DNA of 64,000 bases from Burkholderiales bacterium. Lineage in GTDB: Bacteria > Pseudomonadota > Gammaproteobacteria > Burkholderiales > UBA11063. This document shows positions 51,988-61,994 of the stretch, piece after piece (positions within the stretch are counted from its first letter, which is position 1; each line of letters begins with the position of its first letter). The notes under the pieces are model-generated. The model ran no database searches. It was not told where the DNA came from and saw only the letters and a list, made by a program, of their open reading frames with translations. The stretch spans positions 124,001-188,000 of the forward strand of contig JAJFBE010000005.1 in NCBI GenBank assembly GCA_020697255.1, written 5' to 3'. The position numbers and the translations under genes were made by a program.

Positions 51988-53619
51988 ATGAAAAGTTCTG
52001 AATTATTTTTAAAAGCAGCTTATAGACTTGGTATAAGCAATATATTTGGTATCGTCGGAGGAGAAGCTGATGCAATTCAGTTTGACGAAGAAGAAAACAT
52101 AGACTTTTATCTAACGCGTCATGAGTTTACTGCCGGAATTATGGCAGATACATATAGTAGAGTAACTGGCAACCCACAGATGTGTTATTCAACATTTGGT
52201 CCGGGTCTTACTAATTTATCGACAGGTGTTTTTTCTGCTATTCAGGATCGTTCTCCAGTTTTAGTGGTTTCTGCACAGGTGCCGCGTGAAGAAATATGTT
52301 TTAATCAAACTCACCAATGTATAGATAACGTTTCCTTTATGAATATAATCACCAAATATTCGAAGGAAATTGAGGATGTTATGGAGATACCAAAGATTCT
52401 TACCGAAGCTCTGAATATTGCAGTTAATGGAATACCTGGTCCGGTATATATTAGTTTTCCTAGAGATTTAATGAAGGTAGATATTGATGAAGAAAAGGCA
52501 ACCAAAATGCTTGAAGCTTTACGACCAATTACTAGGGCAGAGCCACCTCCCCTTAATTACAAAACGCTTGATTTGGTGATTAAAAAAATAAAAACTGCAA
52601 AATCTCCTCTTATTATAGTGGGTAATCAGGTAATTAGAGAAAGTTCCTGTAATGAACTTCTTGAATTTATAAATATGGTAAATATTCCAGTTATGGCAAC
52701 TTTATCATCCAAAGGGGTTATTCCAGAAAATCATCCTTTATTTATTACATCTGCTAGCAAATATATAGATAGGATACATCAACAATCAAATCTAACCAAT
52801 AAAATTTTTGAGAATTGTGACTTGATGTTATTGATTGGCTATGATTTTGGGGAAGACGCAAAGGCATCTTTATGGAATGGTATAGAATCAATTGTAATTA
52901 ACTCGTTTTATAATGATATGGGGAAAGCCTTTCAGCCAAATATTTTGTGCTTAGGAGATTTGTCTAAATCACTTAAATATTTATCTACTGCCAATATTCA
53001 GTCCAAACAAATGAGTAATAATATAACTGAAGTCAAGCATATATTTGATAACGGAATAATTAACGATGATGGTAAATCTTCAGCATTATGTACTATTATT
53101 GAATCGTTACGTAATGCACTTGGAGAAACTGGAATTTTATGCTGCGATATTGGATTACACAAGTTATACGTTGGATCTTTGTCAAAAACTTATCTCCCAA
53201 ATACTTTTTTGTGTTCGACGGTATGTGGTTCATTTGGATTTGGACTCCCGGGCGGATTGGGGGCAAAGTTAGCTAAACCAAATGAGAAAGTTTGTGTAAT
53301 TTGTGGTGATGGAGGTTTACACTCTACAAGTCATGACCTCGAAACTGCAGTAAGGTATAACATCCCAATAGTAATAGTTGTTTTAAATGACAATGCATTT
53401 GGCATGATCAAGCATTGTCAATTCAATTCAAGAGACGATATTTTTCCAAAGTCTGTTGAGCTTGGCAAGGTAGATTTTGTTAAATTGGCAAATGCCAATG
53501 GGATGGCTGCTGAATATCTTAATAATGTTGATGGATTAGAAGCATTATTAAATAAAGCATTTGCATCTAATAAGCCATTCCTAATTGAAGTTCCCATTAA
53601 CTACAACTATAAAATATAA
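51988..53619 (+). CDS. Thiamine-diphosphate-dependent enzyme (acetolactate synthase family)
   Basis: 543 aa. The three ThDP domains are seen. The PYR domain holds the catalytic Glu in LTRHEFTAGIMADTYSRVTG and FGPGLTNLSTGV. A central FAD/dehydrogenase-like domain (190-330) follows. The PP domain holds the GDG-N motif VICGDGGLHSTSHDLE ... VVLNDNAFGMIKHCQ. The N-terminal GIVGGEADAIQF differs from housekeeping IlvB. It makes or breaks a C-C bond next to a carbonyl; its donor and acceptor are unknown. A 104-base gap separates it from the M20 gene. Confidence 0.85.
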   Translation: MKSSELFLKAAYRLGISNIFGIVGGEADAIQFDEEENIDFYLTRHEFTAGIMADTYSRVTGNPQMCYSTFGPGLTNLSTGVFSAIQDRSPVLVVSAQVPREEICFNQTHQCIDNVSFMNIITKYSKEIEDVMEIPKILTEALNIAVNGIPGPVYISFPRDLMKVDIDEEKATKMLEALRPITRAEPPPLNYKTLDLVIKKIKTAKSPLIIVGNQVIRESSCNELLEFINMVNIPVMATLSSKGVIPENHPLFITSASKYIDRIHQQSNLTNKIFENCDLMLLIGYDFGEDAKASLWNGIESIVINSFYNDMGKAFQPNILCLGDLSKSLKYLSTANIQSKQMSNNITEVKHIFDNGIINDDGKSSALCTIIESLRNALGETGILCCDIGLHKLYVGSLSKTYLPNTFLCSTVCGSFGFGLPGGLGAKLAKPNEKVCVICGDGGLHSTSHDLETAVRYNIPIVIVVLNDNAFGMIKHCQFNSRDDIFPKSVELGKVDFVKLANANGMAAEYLNNVDGLEALLNKAFASNKPFLIEVPINYNYKI

Positions 53620-53697
53620 AAAAATAATAGTAGTTTTAATGAATATTATATAACTATAGAGCCGTATTATTTAGAAACACCACATAGGTGAAATATA

Positions 53698-54864
53698 ATG
53701 CTATTATGCACGAATATTACAAAGAGAAATCTGCCAATTGTGGTAGCTAGCTTTTTGTTCTGGTCATCGGTATATATTTTTTTACCCGTACTGCCAGTTC
53801 TATATGTATATATGGGATTAAAAAGTAATTTGATCGGTTTATTAGTTGGGTCATTCTCTGTAGGTGCAATATCATCTAGATTCATCGCTGGAATGATGGC
53901 AGATAAATTAGGTTACAGTAAAATAGCAATACTTGGATTGGTTATATCGTTTGGTGCTATTTGTCTATATTTATTTTATAAGAATTGGATGATAGTTGTA
54001 ATAGCCAGATTTTTGCATGGGGTTGGAAGCTCTTTATATGGTGCAGCAGCATTAGCAATAGTTACGTTAGATAATGATATTCCTAATTTAAAAGAAGCTG
54101 TAGCTTTCTATACTCTAGGAATCATGCTTGGGTCTGGTATAGTTACAAGTTTTGCATTTACTATCTATAATAGATTTGGGTTTAATCTGATCATTTTATT
54201 AGCGGTATCATGTACGTTGCTAGCATTACTGTGCTTTGCAAAAAAATATACACAATTTGCCACACTTTCTTTACAAGAAAATAAACCACAGGCAACAATA
54301 AGGGATATTATTTTGGATCATCACATCTATATCCCAACAATTAACCAATTTAATGTGTATTTTTGTTATGGTGTTATTATGACTTTCTTGCCTATCATTT
54401 CTATTACCCACAAATTCAACAAGGAATTATGGATTTTCTATACTTTATATGCTTTATCTGTAGTTGTATCTAGGTTCATGATAAGTTATATAATAAAAAT
54501 ATTTTCTACTGAAGTACTCACATTAATACTCTTAGCTGGATTACCGTTGATAATGTTGCTGGTATTAGCCCTTGACTCTCTGATTATTCTAGCATTGACT
54601 GGAGTTTTACTTGGGTTGATTGTGGGACTCGCTATGCCAATTTTTGTAAGTTCAGTTTCATCTGAAACATCCCCATCAATACGTGGCGCTGCTATAGGCT
54701 TTTTTAGTTCTTCGATTGCTTCAGGAATTGCATGTGGGTCGATTCTTGTAGGGTTTTTAACAATGTATTTTTCCTACACCAAAATATTTATTTTAATTTT
54801 TATATTAACTCTATGTAATGCCTTATTTTATCTTACAACTTTAAAAAATAAACTGTTGATTTAA
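53698..54864 (+). CDS. MFS transporter (second one in the cluster)
   Basis: 388 aa, 12 membrane segments. The loop 2-3 motif is GMMADKLGYSKIAILG and loop 4-5 ARFLHGVGSSLYGAAAL. It resembles small-molecule efflux MFS proteins, only distantly like the Bcr-type protein at 49467. Its start follows a 78-base gap with no obvious terminator. Probably a second export or import route for the cluster. Confidence 0.83.
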   Translation: MLLCTNITKRNLPIVVASFLFWSSVYIFLPVLPVLYVYMGLKSNLIGLLVGSFSVGAISSRFIAGMMADKLGYSKIAILGLVISFGAICLYLFYKNWMIVVIARFLHGVGSSLYGAAALAIVTLDNDIPNLKEAVAFYTLGIMLGSGIVTSFAFTIYNRFGFNLIILLAVSCTLLALLCFAKKYTQFATLSLQENKPQATIRDIILDHHIYIPTINQFNVYFCYGVIMTFLPIISITHKFNKELWIFYTLYALSVVVSRFMISYIIKIFSTEVLTLILLAGLPLIMLLVLALDSLIILALTGVLLGLIVGLAMPIFVSSVSSETSPSIRGAAIGFFSSSIASGIACGSILVGFLTMYFSYTKIFILIFILTLCNALFYLTTLKNKLLI

Positions 54865-54978
54865 GGGTATTTTGTAGATAACTTTAGAACAAATAAAAAA
54901 GCATATAATTACCATAGTATCATTAATAATAAAAAATCCCGTTAATGGGTTGAAATTATCAATTTTAAGGAGTAAATA

Positions 54979-55830
54979 ATGAGAGCTGACTTAGTGATTG
55001 ATTGCAATAGTAAAATTAAATTTTATACTATAACTGACGTAGATATAGAAAATATTCAAGAAAGTGATTTGCTAAAATGCAAGCAATATTTTTATGACAA
55101 TGGACTAATTGTATTTAAAAATCAGCATGCTAATCCTGATTCATTTTTAACTTTTGCAAAAAAGTGGGGACAAGTACAGCAATATACTTTAAAAGATTAT
55201 GGTTCTAAAAAAAATCCCAATATACTTTTTATTAATAATAATGGCTCTGGAGAGATTAAAGGGGCTAGGAGAATAGGTACTATGTGGCACTCTGATTCTT
55301 CATTTCAAGCCGCTCCGTTGCCTCTGACATTTTTATATGCAGTGCAGGTTCCACCATTAGCTGGTGACACATTGTTTATAGATATGAGAAACATATATAA
55401 TGGTTTAAGTATTGATATGATAAAAAAGTTGGAGCAAATAGATGGTGTGCATGAAGTGACTTATGCATACAGGGTTGTAGAAACGGATATTGATTATTCT
55501 ATTATCGATATAATGAGAAGAGTAAAGTCGTTATTTCCTCCAGTCAAACATCCTACCATTATTACACATCCTGTGACAAAGTTAAAAAGTATTTATATAA
55601 ATCCTGGATATACGACTAAACTTGTTAAAAAAGATATAGAGTTTCCGGAATTATTGACCGATATAATAGAAAAAACTTTAAATCGGGATAATATTTATGC
55701 ATATAAATGGACAAAAAATGATTTGCTTGTTTGGGATAATCGATCAGTTATTCATAGTGCTACTGATATCCCGCAGCATCTTGATAGAAAAATGATGAGA
55801 GTTGGAATAGAAGATTTGCAGATGTACTAA
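54979..55830 (+). CDS. TauD/TfdA-family Fe(II)/2-oxoglutarate dioxygenase
   Basis: 283 aa. The iron facial triad is visible: H-x-D in MWHSDSSFQ near residue 101 and the distal His in NRSVIHSATD near residue 257. The 2-oxoglutarate Arg is in DRKMMRVGIED. The family hydroxylates, desaturates or cleaves small substrates. A tailoring role in the cluster is likely. AAGGAG precedes the ATG. Confidence 0.9.
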   Translation: MRADLVIDCNSKIKFYTITDVDIENIQESDLLKCKQYFYDNGLIVFKNQHANPDSFLTFAKKWGQVQQYTLKDYGSKKNPNILFINNNGSGEIKGARRIGTMWHSDSSFQAAPLPLTFLYAVQVPPLAGDTLFIDMRNIYNGLSIDMIKKLEQIDGVHEVTYAYRVVETDIDYSIIDIMRRVKSLFPPVKHPTIITHPVTKLKSIYINPGYTTKLVKKDIEFPELLTDIIEKTLNRDNIYAYKWTKNDLLVWDNRSVIHSATDIPQHLDRKMMRVGIEDLQMY

Positions 55831-55923
55831 GTTGGTGTTTTATGTTCTGTCTTGGGATGGGCTTATTACATAAGCGTATATATCTATTACTATAAATACA
55901 AAAATTATAATAAGGAATTTATT

Positions 55924-56532
55924 ATGAGTTGGCTAAAACCAGTTACTTTGAAAAGTGATTCTGTTACTTTGGTACCCTTGACAATCGACCACTCTTTCGA
56001 CCTAATGGAGGCGGTTCAGGATGGAGAGCTATGGAGGTTGTGGTATACTGTTGTCCCATCGCCTGAAAAAATGCAAGATGAAATTAAACGGCGCTTAGAT
56101 TTACAGCATAGTGGTCTTCTTCTCCCTTTTGCAGTGATTGACAATAAAACCAGAAAAGCAGTTGGTATGACTACCTATTGTACCATTGATGCTAGTAGTA
56201 AACGACTAGATATTGGTTGGACATGGTATCAAAAAAGTGTACAAAGAACAGCAATAAATACCGAATGTAAATTAATGTTATTGACTCATGCTTTCGAAAC
56301 ATTGAAGTGTATAGCTGTTGGATACCGAGTCAACTCTTTCAATCTTAATAGCCGCCGTGCAGTTGAGAGGCTTGGTGCTAAGTTTGATGGAATCATGCGT
56401 AATTTTCGAGTTATGCCAAATGGAACAGTATGCGATTTCTATATGTATAGTACTACAAACAGCGAATGGCCTACTGTGAAAATCAATTTACAGTGGAAAT
56501 TAGAACAGTATGTATTTCAGCCTATCAGATAA
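55924..56532 (+). CDS. GNAT-family N-acetyltransferase, paralogue 1
   Basis: 202 aa from ATG 55924 (MSWLKPVTL), with AAGGAAT upstream. It is RimJ/RimL-like: GNAT motif A around DIGWTWYQKSVQRT, and NLNSRRAVERLGAKFDG near the CoA site. It is about 60% identical to the 61398 protein by eye, and the two flank the MetRS-like, N-oxygenase and decarboxylase genes. They may acetylate the hydroxylamine or hydrazine product for protection or maturation. Confidence 0.85.
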   Translation: MSWLKPVTLKSDSVTLVPLTIDHSFDLMEAVQDGELWRLWYTVVPSPEKMQDEIKRRLDLQHSGLLLPFAVIDNKTRKAVGMTTYCTIDASSKRLDIGWTWYQKSVQRTAINTECKLMLLTHAFETLKCIAVGYRVNSFNLNSRRAVERLGAKFDGIMRNFRVMPNGTVCDFYMYSTTNSEWPTVKINLQWKLEQYVFQPIR

Positions 56533-56582
56533 TTATATACTAATAGCAGAACTATAAATCATTAGTAATAATACACCAAATT

Positions 56583-56608
56583 TTATTTTGCCTATGGCAA
56601 AATAAAAA
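56583..56608. terminator. Short AT-rich hairpin before the MetRS-like gene
   Basis: TTTTATTTTGCC and GGCAAAATAAAA are inverted around TAT. It follows the GNAT gene by about 50 bases and precedes the MetRS-cupin gene by 45. The plus-strand side is followed by A, not T, so the terminator function is doubtful. Confidence 0.45.
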
Positions 56609-56653
56609 AACAGTTTATATGTACTAAATTAACGACATTTGAAAAGGATATTT

Positions 56654-58354
56654 ATGAGTAGCTATTTTATAGAGGTACCGCCTCCAACGCCAAATGGAAA
56701 CCTTCATTTGGGGCATATTGCTGGGCCGTATTTAGCAGCTGATTTATATAACAGAACGCTCAGATTAAATAAAAAATCAACCTTTTTTGCGTGTGATTTG
56801 GATAGGAATCAAAGCTATGTTAGACTTGCAGCAACACAACAAGACAAAGATTACACAACATTTTTGAATGAGCAGTGTAGTTTAATAGAAAGCACATTTG
56901 CTAGCTATGAAATTGGATTTGATGTACTTATAAGGCAAGCTAGTCCTACCAGAGATTTATCAATAAAAAATTTTGCTGATAGATTGTTGCAATCTCGATA
57001 TGTACGTGAGAAAGAAGTAGAATTTTATTACAACACTGTGACTAACACATTTTTAGTAGAAGGCTATATTAGTGGTAAATGCCCTAAATGTTATGCTTCA
57101 GTGAAAGGTGGTGTGTGTGAATTGTGCGGCTTTTATAACTGCTCCACCGAGATTGTGGAACCTATGGCGACACTAGATCCATCCTTGATTTTATCAAAGA
57201 GGAAGTGTATGATTTTGGTTATAAATCTTGCACAATTTAGAAATCAGCTGAAAGAAATTCTTGAAGTTGCAGAAATAAACCAAGCTGCGAAAGAGTTTAT
57301 TTATGACAATTTACTAGAATGTGATTGCGATTTTCCTATTACGTTACCATTAGAGGATGGCATTATTATTGATGAATCAAATAATAAGTTAAATCCTTGG
57401 GTCGAAATATTGGGTGGTACTTATTACTTAAAGGGAATGGCACAGAATAAATTTAATAAAAATAATGAAAATAAATTCATACATACTTGCTTTATGGGGA
57501 TAGACAATGCTTTCTATTACGCAGTTGTGTTTAATGTCATACGACATATTTTGGCATTTAATGATTTTCCAAAGCGTTACTATATAAATAAGTATTATCT
57601 ATTGGGTGAAAGAAAGTTCTCTACTAGTCGTGGAAACGTGATTTGGGCTCATGAAGCCTTAACACAATTTAGTGTAGATTGTTTACGAGTATTTTTAGCC
57701 GCAACGTACCCACTAAACGACAATTATAATTTTACTTGGCAACAGCTAGTGGATTTTAATGAGGATATAAATATCCAACAGGCTTGTGTTAGTGCACTTG
57801 CTAACTTCAAACAAAACTATCAACACTCAGTTGCAAATACATTTAATAGTATGTATTTTTATGAGTGTGCTTCCGTTTTAATTAAGTCAATAGCTAGTAA
57901 CAGTAAGCTTATTCCACCAAATTTTCTTTTTTTGTTACAAGTTTTATTGCCAAAGACTTCTGAGAGATTTTTTAGGGAACTCGATAAATTCGAACAGATT
58001 ACCGAACAAACCACTTGCTCATTTAAAAAAGAATTTGGCATCAATTTAAATAGATTGATATATCTGTCGGAAAATGATTTTTGTGTTTCTATTGCAATGG
58101 TGGAGTCTAATCAACAGACTGTACCACACCAACATGAAGATCTGGAAGAGGTTTTTTTTATCATAGCTGGCTCAGGGGTCATGTACATAGGAGATAGTAG
58201 TTATATTGTTAAAAAAAATGACTACATTTACATACCATCTGGAGCTTTACATAGCATAAAACAGTGTGGTAAAGAAAATTTAAATTTTGTTACTATTGCT
58301 TGGAAAAGTAACGATAAAACTCGCAGCTTTAAATTACCGACCACTGCGGCATGA
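56654..58354 (+). CDS. Methionyl-tRNA-synthetase-like/cupin fusion, predicted hydrazine synthetase
   Basis: 566 aa from ATG 56654, AAGG six bases upstream. Residues 1-390 follow class I MetRS: HIGH-like HLGH at 18-21, a four-Cys zinc knuckle at 143-158 (CPKC...CELC) and KMSKS-like KFSTS at 321-325. A helical region reaches about 460. Residues 470-555 are a cupin with HQHE at 492-495, and SGALHSI, supplying His ligands. Such fusions (Spb40, PyrN and relatives) join N6-hydroxylysine to an amino acid with ATP, forming an N-N bond. The next gene encodes an N-hydroxylase, which fits. Amino-acid partner unknown. Confidence 0.85.
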   Translation: MSSYFIEVPPPTPNGNLHLGHIAGPYLAADLYNRTLRLNKKSTFFACDLDRNQSYVRLAATQQDKDYTTFLNEQCSLIESTFASYEIGFDVLIRQASPTRDLSIKNFADRLLQSRYVREKEVEFYYNTVTNTFLVEGYISGKCPKCYASVKGGVCELCGFYNCSTEIVEPMATLDPSLILSKRKCMILVINLAQFRNQLKEILEVAEINQAAKEFIYDNLLECDCDFPITLPLEDGIIIDESNNKLNPWVEILGGTYYLKGMAQNKFNKNNENKFIHTCFMGIDNAFYYAVVFNVIRHILAFNDFPKRYYINKYYLLGERKFSTSRGNVIWAHEALTQFSVDCLRVFLAATYPLNDNYNFTWQQLVDFNEDINIQQACVSALANFKQNYQHSVANTFNSMYFYECASVLIKSIASNSKLIPPNFLFLLQVLLPKTSERFFRELDKFEQITEQTTCSFKKEFGINLNRLIYLSENDFCVSIAMVESNQQTVPHQHEDLEEVFFIIAGSGVMYIGDSSYIVKKNDYIYIPSGALHSIKQCGKENLNFVTIAWKSNDKTRSFKLPTTAA

Positions 58355-58395
58355 TATAGTAGATATTAACCTTAAGATTTTTTCGAAAGATCGTA

Positions 58396-59724
58396 ATGAC
58401 ACAACTTAGTAAGAACAGTAAAGTAAAAAAGTATGATATATTAGGAATTGGATTTGGTCCAGCGAATTTAGCACTCGCCATTGCATTGGATGGTTCTTTG
58501 AAAAAAATGAAATGTAAGTTTTTAGAATCTTCTCCAAATGGGATATGGCAGGAGCAGATGCTAATAGATGGATCAGATATACAGAATGTGCCTCATAGAG
58601 ACCTGATTACCCCGGTAAATCCAATGAGTAAGTTTACGTTTATCAATTATTTGGTTGAACATAATAAGTTTTTTGATTATATGAATTTGATGGTGTTATA
58701 TCCATTAAGAAAGGAATATGCAAAATACATTAAATGGTGTGCTGATCACTTCTCACAGTATGTGAGTTACAATACAAAAGCAACTAAAATTAGTGTGAAG
58801 CACTGTGCAAATAAGCAATCCTACTATGAAGTTACTGCCAATACTGGCGAAGTGTATTTGACTAGGTCTCTTGTTATTGGAACCGGTAGAGTTCCATATA
58901 TACCAAAACAATTTGCAGCATTAAGTAGTAGTCGATTGTGCCACTTAACCCAATATTTAACTTATATAGATAAGCTATCTGCACAAAAGGAACAGTGTTT
59001 GAATATTGCAGTAATCGGAGGAAGTCAGAGTGCAGCAGAGATATTGCTAGATTTAAACAAAACTTTCCCTAATGCCAAGATTCACAGCTTTATAAGAAAA
59101 TTTAGTTTCAAGTTGAAAGACGTTAGCCCGTTTAGTTATGAAATGATTAATCCAGATTTTACAGAGTACTATTTTAACCGAACTCATGAAGAACAGCTAG
59201 AAATTAGGTCTCATTTGCATACGGCGAACTATTCAAGCGTGGATGCAGATGTATTAAACAAGCTTTATATGGAATTATATGAACAAGAGTTAGATGGAAA
59301 CCAGAGATTGTTTATCCATAAAAACACTCAGATTGAAACAGCAGTAGAGGTTTGCGAATCCCATCAAATCAAGTTGGTATATGTTGAAAAGTACACTAAA
59401 GAAAAAAATGCTGAACTTTTTGACTTGGTAATTTTAGCAACCGGATTCAAAGACATGGGAATTAAAGAAAATCAAGAAAAGTATCCGCCAATTTTGCAAC
59501 ATGTAGTAAATAATTTCGAATTTCACAAAGTTGGTTTCCTAGCAGTTAAAGCCGATTATTCTTTGGCAGCTAAGTCTGAGCACGTAGCGAGTATTCCTTT
59601 GTATTTGAATGGGTTATGTGAAACTTCACATGGATTAGGTGATGCTGGTTCATTAAGCTTATTATCTTTACGGGCTAAAGCCATAAAGAACAGCATTCTT
59701 AAGTATCTTGATAAAAAAAATTGA
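58396..59724 (+). CDS. FAD/NADPH-dependent L-lysine (or ornithine) N-monooxygenase
   Basis: 442 aa, IucD/PvdA/SidA family. FAD motif GIGFGPANLALAIAL at the N-terminus, then NPMSKFTFINYLVEH, an NADPH motif VIGGSQSAAEILLDL and the C-terminal VILATGF. It hydroxylates the side-chain amine of lysine or ornithine. No NIS synthetase or NRPS lies nearby, so a siderophore is less likely. The adjacent MetRS-cupin gene points to N6-hydroxylysine as substrate for N-N coupling. Confidence 0.9.
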   Translation: MTQLSKNSKVKKYDILGIGFGPANLALAIALDGSLKKMKCKFLESSPNGIWQEQMLIDGSDIQNVPHRDLITPVNPMSKFTFINYLVEHNKFFDYMNLMVLYPLRKEYAKYIKWCADHFSQYVSYNTKATKISVKHCANKQSYYEVTANTGEVYLTRSLVIGTGRVPYIPKQFAALSSSRLCHLTQYLTYIDKLSAQKEQCLNIAVIGGSQSAAEILLDLNKTFPNAKIHSFIRKFSFKLKDVSPFSYEMINPDFTEYYFNRTHEEQLEIRSHLHTANYSSVDADVLNKLYMELYEQELDGNQRLFIHKNTQIETAVEVCESHQIKLVYVEKYTKEKNAELFDLVILATGFKDMGIKENQEKYPPILQHVVNNFEFHKVGFLAVKADYSLAAKSEHVASIPLYLNGLCETSHGLGDAGSLSLLSLRAKAIKNSILKYLDKKN

Positions 59725-59737
59725 CTGGAGTTTGATA

Positions 59738-61324
59738 ATGCCAGAACTAAAAAAATTACCGTATAGCTATAATCTGCGAGAACAGTATGAAAATATTAAC
59801 GCATATTTTGTTAATGGATTGGATACAATTAAAAAAGAATTAATTTTAGCGCAAAATAATTTAGTTACTACTCCTAACATAAAATTATGTGAGCTAAAAG
59901 ATAATTTTTCGAGCACTGTTGTTTTAGATAAACCGATGGACTATGATGACTATTATCAGTTACTATCCAGTCAAATTTTACCTTATATAGTAAACGTTAC
60001 CTCACCTAAGTTTATTGGTCATATGACATCTGTTTTACCAGAGTTTCATTATGATCTTAGTAAACTAATAAGTATGCTCAACCAAAACATGGTGAAAATT
60101 GAAACTTCAAAGAGTTTGACTTTCCTTGAAAGAGAAGCATTAGCAATGCTCCATCGGGAGTTTTATCGTTACCCATCAGAATTTTATCAAGAACATGCTC
60201 AAAATGTAATAAGTAGTTTGGGTATTATAGTTTCGGGCGGCACAATGGCTAATATCACGGCCTTGTGGGTGGCACGCAATTCAGCTTTTCCTGCGGCTGG
60301 AACTTTTCAAGGAATTGCTGAAGATGGATTATGCAAAGCTTATGAACATTATGAGTGTAAAGATGGTGTAATTTTAGTATCGCCATTACTGCATTATTCT
60401 ATCGAAAAAGCAGCATCAATTTTAGGTATTGGTAAAAAGCAAATCCATCATATTCAAATCACACCAAGCGGTACAGTTGATGTTAGAGCTTTGCGATCAC
60501 AGATCGTGGGTTGTCAAAAAAATCGGCAACGAATTATTGCTATTGTTGGCATTGCTGGTTCTACTGAAAATGGAAGTATTGATCCTCTTCAAGAAATGGC
60601 TGAATTGGCAAAAGAATATGGTATTTATTTCCATGTTGACGCAGCCTTTGGTGGACCAGTAATTTTTTCTGAAAAATACAAACATTTAATAGATGGGATA
60701 GAGTTTGCCGACTCAATAACGTTATGTGGGCATAAGCAGTTATATTTACCAATAGGGATCAGCATGTGTCTATTTAAATGTCCTAGTAAGGCACAAACAA
60801 TATGGAATACTGCTGATTATCAAGCTTCACAAGAAAGTTTTGATTTTGGAAAGTCTTCGCCTGAGGGATCGCGTCCAGCAAAATCGATCTATTTACATGC
60901 TAGTTTACATGTCATCGGCAAAAATGGATATGAGTATTTGATTAACAAAGGCATTGAAAATGCAAACTATCTAAAAAAAATAATTCTTAGTAATTCGTCA
61001 TTTGAATTAGTTACGAATCCAACACTTAACATAGTTAATTATCGTTATATTCCCAGTAAGTTTCGTAAGCAACTCTTTGATGGGTGTATTAGTCGCGAAG
61101 AAAATAAACAAATTGATGAGGTTAATGTCTTGCTGCAGACGCAGCAATTTGAAAATGGAAAAACTTTCGTATCAAAAACAAAAGTACCCTCTAGCAAATA
61201 TACTGAAGAAATATTAACTTTGCGCGCTGTGTTAGCTAATCCCTTAACTACTTTTCAGGATATTGATTCTGTTATAATTGATCAACTTAGAATTGCAGAG
61301 AAAATGATTGAGCGTATAGATTAA
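59738..61324 (+). CDS. PLP-dependent group II decarboxylase (PanP/GAD-like)
   Basis: 528 aa from ATG 59738 (MPELKKLPYS), GGAG seven bases upstream. Group II amino-acid decarboxylase motifs: SGGTMANITALWVARN, IVGIAGSTENGSIDPL, FHVDAAFGGP and the PLP-lysine in TLCGHKQLYLPIG. The general layout recalls PanP-type aspartate decarboxylases. It could decarboxylate an amino acid or the hydrazino product of this cluster. Thirteen bases separate it from the N-oxygenase stop. Confidence 0.88.
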   Translation: MPELKKLPYSYNLREQYENINAYFVNGLDTIKKELILAQNNLVTTPNIKLCELKDNFSSTVVLDKPMDYDDYYQLLSSQILPYIVNVTSPKFIGHMTSVLPEFHYDLSKLISMLNQNMVKIETSKSLTFLEREALAMLHREFYRYPSEFYQEHAQNVISSLGIIVSGGTMANITALWVARNSAFPAAGTFQGIAEDGLCKAYEHYECKDGVILVSPLLHYSIEKAASILGIGKKQIHHIQITPSGTVDVRALRSQIVGCQKNRQRIIAIVGIAGSTENGSIDPLQEMAELAKEYGIYFHVDAAFGGPVIFSEKYKHLIDGIEFADSITLCGHKQLYLPIGISMCLFKCPSKAQTIWNTADYQASQESFDFGKSSPEGSRPAKSIYLHASLHVIGKNGYEYLINKGIENANYLKKIILSNSSFELVTNPTLNIVNYRYIPSKFRKQLFDGCISREENKQIDEVNVLLQTQQFENGKTFVSKTKVPSSKYTEEILTLRAVLANPLTTFQDIDSVIIDQLRIAEKMIERID

Positions 61325-61397
61325 TAAGTTATTAGTTACGGTTGAAGAATAAACAATATATTTTGATTATATAATTTTGTATTGGGGGTAAAATTGT

Positions 61398-61994
61398 ATG
61401 AGCTGGAAAAAGCCTGTTACGCTGAATGGTAAGTATATTGCCTTAGTGCCATTATCGATGGAACATTGCACTGATTTAATTGCAGCGACTAAAGATGGGG
61501 AGCTGTGGAAGCTATGGTATGCAACTGTTCCATCGCCAGAAGGTATGATGGCTGAAATTCAGCATCGCCTTGATTCTCAAGACAAAGGAACTCTTTTACC
61601 ATGGACAGTCATTGATAATAGAACTAACCTTGCAATTGGTATGACTACATATTTGAAGGTTAGTGAAGCTGATAGGCGCCTTGATATTGGTTGGACTTGG
61701 TATAGAAGAAGTGCGCAAATGACTTCGGTAAATACAGAATGTAAATTGTTATTACTAAAGCATGCTTTTGAAACATTAAAATGTGTTGCAGTTGGATTTG
61801 GTGCTAATTTTTTTAATAATAATAGTCGCCGGGCAATTGAAAGGCTTGGGGCTAAATTTGATGGAATTATTCGAAATAAACGAATTATGCCAAACGGCGC
61901 AGTATGTGATTTTTGTCTATACAGCATAATTGATAGTGAATGGAAAACAGTAAAACTTAATTTGGAATCAAAGTTGTTAAAACCCATGACTTAG
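61398..61994 (+). CDS. GNAT-family N-acetyltransferase, paralogue 2
   Basis: 198 aa (MSWKKPVTLNGKYIALVPLS). The same motifs as the 55924 protein occur: DIGWTWYRRSAQMT and NSRRAIERLGAKFDG. Two closely related acetyltransferases in one cluster suggest a duplication with retained or divided substrate. GGGGGTAAAATTGT lies upstream. Last gene of the cluster. Confidence 0.85.
   Translation: MSWKKPVTLNGKYIALVPLSMEHCTDLIAATKDGELWKLWYATVPSPEGMMAEIQHRLDSQDKGTLLPWTVIDNRTNLAIGMTTYLKVSEADRRLDIGWTWYRRSAQMTSVNTECKLLLLKHAFETLKCVAVGFGANFFNNNSRRAIERLGAKFDGIIRNKRIMPNGAVCDFCLYSIIDSEWKTVKLNLESKLLKPMT

Noticed and set aside
56654-58354. Second housekeeping or antibiotic-resistant methionyl-tRNA synthetase
   Set aside because: The C-terminal cupin fusion and linkage to an N-hydroxylase are not features of housekeeping MetRS.
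58396-59724. Siderophore locus based on the N-monooxygenase
   Set aside because: No NIS synthetase, NRPS, TonB receptor or hydroxamate acyltransferase is adjacent; the MetRS-cupin neighbour fits hydrazine chemistry better.
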